DNA of 64,000 bases, taken from assembly GCA_000648925.1 (NCBI GenBank), contig JFHF01000035.1, forward strand, positions 33,367-97,366. Reading direction: 5' to 3'. How positions within the stretch are numbered: position 1 is the first letter of the stretch; the number at the start of each line of letters is the position of its first letter. Both the position numbers and the translations under genes were made by a program. Below, piece after piece: positions 58,968 through 64,000 of the stretch. Source of the stretch: Caballeronia jiangsuensis (lineage in GTDB: Bacteria > Pseudomonadota > Gammaproteobacteria > Burkholderiales > Burkholderiaceae). Under the pieces are notes generated by a model. It saw nothing but the letters and a program-made list of their open reading frames with translations. It ran no database searches and was not told the origin of the DNA.

Positions 58968-60284
58968 ATGCACCCGAGCCATCCCTGCGGCGCGAATTCG
59001 CTCGCATCGATGTTGCAAGACGCGCGCCCGATGCGCGCGAGGCCCATCGCGTGGGCGAGAGGGGTCGCGCTGATGCTGTCGCTGGCGGCGGCGCAGTCCT
59101 TCGCGCAGACCGCCACGATGCCCGCCGCGCCGGGCGCAGCGAGCGGCGCGGCCACGACGGGCGCGCCGGGCAAAGAGGTCTACGATCTGCTGATCGGCAC
59201 CTACACGGGCGGCGGAAAGAGCGAAGGCATCTATGTCTATCGTTTCGACACGGCCAGTGGAGAACTGTCCCGCATCGCATCGGCGCAGACGGTCAATCCG
59301 TCCTATCTCGTCGTGAGCCGTGACCGGAATTACGTGTATGCAGTGAACGAATTGCCCGGCGACAATGGCCCCGCGACCCAGCGCGGCGGCGTGAGCGCCT
59401 TTCGCTTCGATCGCGCGACCGGCCAGTTGAGCTTCCTCAACCGCGTTTCGTCGGATGGCAATGATCCGTGCTACCTCGCGCTCTCGCCTGACGGCAAATA
59501 TCTGCTGACCGCCAACTACTCCGTCGCATCGAATCCGGGCGGCAGCTTTGCGGTCTTTCCGCTTTCCTCCGATGGCCACGTCGGCAACTCGGTGCTGACC
59601 GTGCATCACGAAGGCGGCGGCCCGGTGAAGGGACGGCAGGACAATTCGCACGTCCATTCGACCGTGTTCTCGCCCGACGGCAATTATCTCTTCGCGCAGG
59701 ATCTCGGTGTCGACAAGGTCTTCGCGTATCGCTACACGCCGGATCCTTCGGCATCGGGACGCGGCCTCTTCGGTCCGACCGAAGCGCGCTACGCGTTGAT
59801 CAAGCCGGGTTCCGGGCCACGCCATCTGATCTTCGACGCAGGCGGCAGGCACGCCTATCTGACGACCGAGCTGAACGCGTCGGTGCTCGTGTTCGATTAC
59901 CGCGACGGCAAGCTCACGCAGGTTCAGACCAATTCGATGATCGCGCCGGGTTTCAGAGGCAAGATCGGCGGCGGGGCGATCCATATGTCGCCGGACGGAC
60001 GTTTCCTTTACGCGACCAATCGAGGCGACGCCAATGAGATCGTCCAGTTTTCGGTCGATCCGAAGACCGGCCATCTGAAGTACGTCAAACGCTATCCGAC
60101 GCTCGGCAAGACGCCGCGCGAATTCGCGATCGATCCGACCGGGCGCTGGCTCATCGTCGGCAATCAGGAGAGCGACAGCGCGTACTTCTTCCGCCGCGAT
60201 CCGCAGACGGGCGAGCTCGCGTCGGACCCGAAGCAACTGTCGATCGGCTCGCCAGTCGATTTCAAGTTCGTATCGCCGTCGTGA
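58968..60284 (+). CDS. Periplasmic lactonase-family beta-propeller protein (YbhE/Pgl type)
   Basis: 438 residues. A long N-terminal region with a signal peptide (about 1-46, hydrophobic core GVALMLSLAAAQSFA) is followed by a seven-blade propeller with LLIGTYTGGGKSEGIYVYRFD, NPSYLVVSRDRNYVYAVNEL, PCYLALSPDGKYLLTANYSV, HSTVFSPDGNYLFAQDLG, GPRHLIFDAGGRHAYLTTEL, GGAIHMSPDGRFLYATNRG. The cytosolic E. coli enzyme hydrolyses 6-phosphogluconolactone; an exported version must act on another lactone or sugar, so that reaction should not be assumed. AGGAGG five bases before ATG. The start is in front of an unusual 22-residue lead before the hydrophobic core, so an internal ATG at residue 22 is possible. 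Confidence 0.88.
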   Translation: MHPSHPCGANSLASMLQDARPMRARPIAWARGVALMLSLAAAQSFAQTATMPAAPGAASGAATTGAPGKEVYDLLIGTYTGGGKSEGIYVYRFDTASGELSRIASAQTVNPSYLVVSRDRNYVYAVNELPGDNGPATQRGGVSAFRFDRATGQLSFLNRVSSDGNDPCYLALSPDGKYLLTANYSVASNPGGSFAVFPLSSDGHVGNSVLTVHHEGGGPVKGRQDNSHVHSTVFSPDGNYLFAQDLGVDKVFAYRYTPDPSASGRGLFGPTEARYALIKPGSGPRHLIFDAGGRHAYLTTELNASVLVFDYRDGKLTQVQTNSMIAPGFRGKIGGGAIHMSPDGRFLYATNRGDANEIVQFSVDPKTGHLKYVKRYPTLGKTPREFAIDPTGRWLIVGNQESDSAYFFRRDPQTGELASDPKQLSIGSPVDFKFVSPS

Positions 60285-60347
60285 CGGTCTGATCGGAGCG
60301 ACGAGAGCGGCCGACGAGCCGCGTTTCACACAGCGACACGCTGTCCG

Positions 60348-60920
60348 ATGACGATGAAACAGAAACTGCTCAAGGCGGTCATGATTTCGACGTTATGCGC
60401 GCCGCTCGCGGCGCGCGCGGACGACAGCAAGGAATGCGATTTCAAGCGGGACTGGATGTCGTCGGCGTGCCAGCGTGTGATGCGCGTCGTGCACGAAGGC
60501 ACCTGGGATCTCTACGTGACGGGTTACGGCTGGCATATCGACGGCTTCAACGATCGCAGCGAACTCAACCCGTGGTCGTACGGCGGCGGCGCGGGCAAGC
60601 ACTGGATCGACGCGAACGGCAACGAGGACATTCTGTTCGCGTTCGCCTTTTCGGATTCGCATCACAACTTCGAACCGATCGGCGGTTACGCGCGACAGTG
60701 GTACACGAAGCCGGTGCTCGGCGGATTGCAGGCGGGCGGCGGGTTCTTCGTCGGCGTCACGGCGCGCAGCGATATCGGCCATTACGTGCCGTTGCCGCTC
60801 GCGCTGCCGATCGGCTCGGTGCGCTACCGGCGCGCGTCCGTCATGGCGACGATCATCCCGCACATCCCCGGCCTGAACGACGGCGACGTCGCGTTCTTCT
60901 GGGGCCGCTACGAGTTCTAG
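60348..60920 (+). CDS. pagP: Lipid A palmitoyltransferase PagP-like outer-membrane enzyme
   Basis: 190 residues with a signal peptide (about 1-24, ending LAARA). The PagP active-site residues appear as His63 in YVTGYGWH and Asp103-Ser104 in FAFSDSHHN. Other family stretches are NPWSYGGGAGKHW, LGGLQAGGGFFVGVTAR, DIGHYVPLPLALPIGSVRYRRASVMATIIP and the C-terminal GDVAFFWGRYEF. It is an eight-strand outer-membrane barrel that moves palmitate from phospholipid to lipid A, altering resistance to antimicrobial peptides. It lies 63 bases after the lactonase gene on the same strand. Regulation by PhoP, as in enterics, cannot be seen. Confidence 0.9.
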   Translation: MTMKQKLLKAVMISTLCAPLAARADDSKECDFKRDWMSSACQRVMRVVHEGTWDLYVTGYGWHIDGFNDRSELNPWSYGGGAGKHWIDANGNEDILFAFAFSDSHHNFEPIGGYARQWYTKPVLGGLQAGGGFFVGVTARSDIGHYVPLPLALPIGSVRYRRASVMATIIPHIPGLNDGDVAFFWGRYEF

Positions 60921-61006
60921 TACGATGCGCTTCCGAGGCGCTTTTCTTTCGCATCGACTGAAAGGTGTACTGAGGAAATCGAAAGGCAACAGCAGGGAAT
61001 GCAAGA

Positions 61007-62059
61007 TTGAACACGACTCAACCATTCGACGCGCGCGAGCGTCCGCTCAAGCGCACTGAACCGGCGCCGCCGGGATTCATCAGCGCGTTCAGCTTCGCCG
61101 GCGGCGAGGCGCTGCGCCTGACCTGGGACGAAGCGCGCGAATCCGTCGCGGGCGATGGCCCGACGTGGCTGCATCTGTCGGCGAACGACGACGCCGTCGA
61201 GGGCTGGCTCGAAGGCGTCACGTCGATGCCGGATGTCGCGCGCGAGTTCCTGAACGGCGAGGACAAACGCCCGCGCGTGCATATCGGCTCGAACTTCATG
61301 TACGGCGTCGTCGCGGACCTCGAACTCGTCGCGAAGACGCCGGACGCCGCCGCGCCCGGCGCGCGCGAGGCGAACCGCGCGACCGGCGCGCTGCGTTTTT
61401 ACGTGGACAAGCATCGCATGATCACCGTGCGCGCGCGGCCGCTGCAATCGACCGACCGCTTGCGCCACGCCGTCCTCGAAGGCGCGATGTTCCGCGATAC
61501 CGTCGATCTCTTCGCCGGGCTGATTCGCGCGCTGAACGATACCTTCGCGGACCGTATCGATGAAATCGGCGACTGTCTCGACGATGTCGAGGAAAGCGTG
61601 CTCGAAGGAGGCCATTCGAAATGCCGCGCGATGCTGGGCGGCGCGCGGCGGCGCATCGTGGAAGTGAAGCGGTTTATCGATCCGGAGCGCAACGCGCTGA
61701 CGCAACTCGTGTTGCGCCGCCTGGAATGGGCCGAACCGCGCTCGATGGAAGCGCTCGTGCAGGCGATTCAGGTGCTGAACGGTCTGGGCGGCGGGCTGGA
61801 AGGACTCTACGAGCGCGCGAAGCTATTGCAGGATGAAATCGCCGCGGCGCTGTCGGAAGACATCAACCGCAAGCTGCTCTGGCTCGCGATCATGTCCGCG
61901 TTGCTGCTGCCCGCCACGCTCGTGACGGGCATTTTCGGCATGAACGTGGCGGGCTTGCCGGGGACCAAGGATCCGGCGGCGTTCTGGATCGTGGTCGGCG
62001 TGATGACGGGCTGCGCCGCCATCACGATCTTTCTGCTGCGCCGCCTGCGGCTCTGGTAA
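61007..62059 (+). CDS. CorA/ZntB-family metal ion transporter
   Basis: 350 residues. A large N-terminal cytoplasmic domain (to about 285) precedes two helices, with the GMN signature in LVTGIFGMNVAGLPGTKDPAAFWIVVGVMTG. The stretch GPTWLHLSANDDAVEGWLEGV and the missing acidic loop of magnesium-type CorA favour ZntB, a zinc uptake/efflux relative; the metal is not certain. A TTG start with AGGGA upstream gives the normal length; no ATG nearby fits. The stop is three bases from that of the convergent ftsK gene. Confidence 0.88.
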   Translation: MNTTQPFDARERPLKRTEPAPPGFISAFSFAGGEALRLTWDEARESVAGDGPTWLHLSANDDAVEGWLEGVTSMPDVAREFLNGEDKRPRVHIGSNFMYGVVADLELVAKTPDAAAPGAREANRATGALRFYVDKHRMITVRARPLQSTDRLRHAVLEGAMFRDTVDLFAGLIRALNDTFADRIDEIGDCLDDVEESVLEGGHSKCRAMLGGARRRIVEVKRFIDPERNALTQLVLRRLEWAEPRSMEALVQAIQVLNGLGGGLEGLYERAKLLQDEIAAALSEDINRKLLWLAIMSALLLPATLVTGIFGMNVAGLPGTKDPAAFWIVVGVMTGCAAITIFLLRRLRLW

Positions 62060-62062
62060 CGC

Positions 62063-64000
62063 TCACTCCGCCGGGCCGGGCGGGGCGAGCACTTCACGGT
62101 TGCCGTTGTTGCTCATCGACGAGACGAGGCCGGCCGCTTCCATCTGTTCGACGAGGCGCGCCGCGCGGTTATAGCCGATGCGCAACTGCCGCTGCACCGA
62201 CGAAATCGACGCGCGCCGCGTGCGCACGACGAAAGCCACGGCTTCGTCGTAGAGCGGATCGGCTTCGGCATCGGGTGTTTCGCCGAAGAGGTCTTGACCG
62301 CCGCCGCCATCGGACGTCGGGCCGGACAGAATGCCTTCCTCGTACTCCGGTTCGCCGAACTGCTTGAGATGCTCGACCACGCGATGCACTTCGTCGTCCG
62401 CGACGAACGCGCCGTGCACGCGTTGCGGATAGCCCGTGCCGGGCGGCAGGAACAGCATGTCGCCTGCGCCGAGCAGCGATTCCGCGCCCATCTGGTCGAG
62501 AATCGTGCGCGAATCGATCTTCGACGACACCTGGAACGCCACGCGCGTCGGAATGTTCGCCTTGATGAGGCCGGTGATCACGTCGACGGACGGCCGCTGC
62601 GTCGCGAGAATCAGATGGATGCCGGCCGCGCGCGCCTTCTGCGCGAGACGCGCGATCAACTGCTCGATCTGCTTGCCCGCGACCATCATCAGGTCCGCGA
62701 GTTCGTCGATGACCACGACGATGAGCGGCAGCGTGGACAGCGGCTCGGGCGCGTCGGGCGTGAGCGAGAACGGGTTCGTGAGCTTCTTGCCCGCGGCCTC
62801 GGTGTTGCGGATCTTCTGGTTGAAACCTTGCAGATTGCGCACGCCGACCGCCGACATCAACCGGTAACGCTTCTCCATCTCGCCGACGCACCAGTTGAGC
62901 GCGTTCGACGCGAGCTTCATGTCGGTGACGACCGGCGCGAGCAGATGCGGAATGCCTTCGTACACAGAAAGCTCCAGCATCTTCGGATCGATCATGATGA
63001 GGCGCACGTCCTCGGGCTTCGCCTTGTAGAGCAGCGAGAGGATCATCGCGTTGATCGCGACCGACTTGCCCGAGCCCGTCGTGCCCGCGACCAGCATGTG
63101 CGGCGCGCGGGCGAGATCCGTCACGACCGGATTGCCGACGATGTCCTTGCCCATCGCGATCGTCAGATTCGACTTCGACGTGCGATACACGTCGTCTTCG
63201 AGAATCTCCGAGAGGCGGATCATCTGGCGCTTCGCGTTCGGCAGTTCGAGGCCCATGCAGGTCTTGCCGGGAATCGTTTCGACGACGCGGATCGACGTGA
63301 GGCCGAGGCCGCGCGACAGATCCTTCATCAGCCCGACGATCTGGCTGCCGCGCACGCCGAGCGCCGGTTCGACTTCGAAGCGCGTGATGACCGGACCGGC
63401 CGACGCGCCGACCACCGTCACCGGCACCTTGAATTCCTGAAGGCGCTGCTCGATCAACTGGCCGGTTTCGTTCAGATGCGCCTCGGAGACGGGCTCGATC
63501 TCGTCGGAGGCGGCTTCGAGCAGATCGAGCGTCGGCAATTCCACCGCCGACGCGTGCGGCGCATGGAATTCGAACTCGGTCGGCGCGGAGCCGCGTACCG
63601 GCGGGCGCGGTTCGGGCGGCGCCGCGTTCGGTTGACTCGGAGCTTGCGATACGGCGGGCGGCGCGGCCGCGATGCCCGGAAAGCGCACGACGTTCGACGG
63701 CGAAGCGAATTCGTCGCCCGCAACCTGGCGCTCGGCGATGGGCAGCGGTTCTTCCTCGGGCGTATCGAGTACGTCGTCCGGCTCGTCGACGACGCGCAAG
63801 AGCGGCGGGGCAGAGGGCTCGCTGTCGGTATCGCGCGATGTGGGTTCATCTAGCCACGGCGGCGTCGGCGCGAGATCGCGCGCGTCCGGTTCGTGTTCCG
63901 GTTCCGGCTGTCGCGCGGCGGGCGGAGGCTCGGGCGTCTCGCTCGGCGAGTCGATGCGCGCGGGCTCTTGCGTCGCGTTTGTGTCGAACGCAGAGGCAGG
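62063..64000 (-). CDS. ftsK: FtsK/SpoIIIE-type DNA translocase, C-terminal part (5' cut by window edge)
   Basis: The reading frame is open from the window edge to the stop, about 646 residues. A Pro/Glu-rich linker (about 1-165) leads to the alpha-beta motor with Walker A GTTGSGKS and Walker B LIVVVIDELADLMM, the ATQRPSVDVITGLIKANIPTRVAFQV segment, and the gamma winged helix (YDEAVAFVVRTRRASISSVQRQLRIGYNRAARLVEQMEAAGLVS) that reads KOPS sites. It pumps DNA toward dif during division. The downstream lolA gene that usually follows the main ftsK is not here, so this may be a paralogue. The N-terminal membrane part is outside the window. Confidence 0.94.
   Translation of the reverse strand, partial: PASAFDTNATQEPARIDSPSETPEPPPAARQPEPEHEPDARDLAPTPPWLDEPTSRDTDSEPSAPPLLRVVDEPDDVLDTPEEEPLPIAERQVAGDEFASPSNVVRFPGIAAAPPAVSQAPSQPNAAPPEPRPPVRGSAPTEFEFHAPHASAVELPTLDLLEAASDEIEPVSEAHLNETGQLIEQRLQEFKVPVTVVGASAGPVITRFEVEPALGVRGSQIVGLMKDLSRGLGLTSIRVVETIPGKTCMGLELPNAKRQMIRLSEILEDDVYRTSKSNLTIAMGKDIVGNPVVTDLARAPHMLVAGTTGSGKSVAINAMILSLLYKAKPEDVRLIMIDPKMLELSVYEGIPHLLAPVVTDMKLASNALNWCVGEMEKRYRLMSAVGVRNLQGFNQKIRNTEAAGKKLTNPFSLTPDAPEPLSTLPLIVVVIDELADLMMVAGKQIEQLIARLAQKARAAGIHLILATQRPSVDVITGLIKANIPTRVAFQVSSKIDSRTILDQMGAESLLGAGDMLFLPPGTGYPQRVHGAFVADDEVHRVVEHLKQFGEPEYEEGILSGPTSDGGGGQDLFGETPDAEADPLYDEAVAFVVRTRRASISSVQRQLRIGYNRAARLVEQMEAAGLVSSMSNNGNREVLAPPGPAE

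Overview
The window is high-GC DNA whose gene content and order fit a beta-proteobacterium of the Burkholderiaceae, probably the Paraburkholderia/Caballeronia group. Supporting markers are the uup-parE-parC block, htpG followed by ubiC, an orphan rsxB-nth pair, an intracellular PHB depolymerase, a QuiC-type fused 3-dehydroshikimate dehydratase, and a repeat carrying a TTTCTTTGC...GCAAAGAAA hairpin of a kind I recall from Burkholderiales intergenic regions. The genus is inferred, not proven. Nearly all of it looks chromosomal. There is no prophage, IS transposase, CRISPR array or rRNA; one tRNA gene, tRNA-Arg(CCT), is present.

Layout. 1-2.9 kb: tail of an acidic protein, a YihY-family membrane protein and a sigma-54 gene outside its usual lptB/hpf context. 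3.3-9.4 kb: a cluster of small envelope and stress proteins (BON, PA2169-like, glycine-rich membrane protein, DUF1488, DUF4142, PfpI/DJ-1, PEBP) plus a DHA2 drug-efflux-type MFS pump. 9.7-11.6 kb: a soluble diguanylate cyclase with two duplicated PAS-like modules. 11.7-15.5 kb: a quinate/shikimate catabolic module (TetR regulator, AroE-like dehydrogenase, QuiC). 16.2-18.8 kb: tRNA-Arg, DUF4239 protein, methyltransferase, rubredoxin, DUF4399 protein. 19-26 kb: uup, parE, parC, then a decayed toxin-antitoxin locus. 26-30.5 kb: CopD-like protein, membrane GGDEF-EAL protein, PhzF.

30.6-35.8 kb: a MocR regulator divergent from a four-gene run (VOC protein, EamA exporter, class I aminotransferase, RidA), with three GGTACA direct repeats between them. 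35.85-36.43 kb: a 576-bp inverted repeat with two 214-bp arms. 36.5-40.6 kb: htpG behind a consensus heat-shock promoter, then the overlapping genes ubiC, a hypoxanthine/uracil-DNA glycosylase and a spermidine-synthase-like gene. 40.7-45.4 kb: DUF3311 plus MctP-type symporter behind a sigma-70 promoter, a FUSC protein, a VOC protein and transaldolase. 45.6-49.8 kb: a run of MoxR AAA ATPase, GNAT, VWA and BenE. 50-55.5 kb: two small c-type cytochromes, DUF1841, nth, rsxB, a second TetR, phaZ. 55.9-64 kb: GH15 glucoamylase/trehalase-like enzyme, small proteins, a periplasmic lactonase, PagP, a CorA/ZntB transporter and the C-terminal part of an FtsK-type translocase running off the right edge.

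Most genes are housekeeping, stress or catabolic functions typical of the family. The parts that ordinary annotation would miss are the toxin C-terminal remnant joined to the parC terminator, the MocR repeat array with its aminotransferase/RidA module, the long inverted repeat next to the htpG promoter, and the palindromes near the two related TetR genes.
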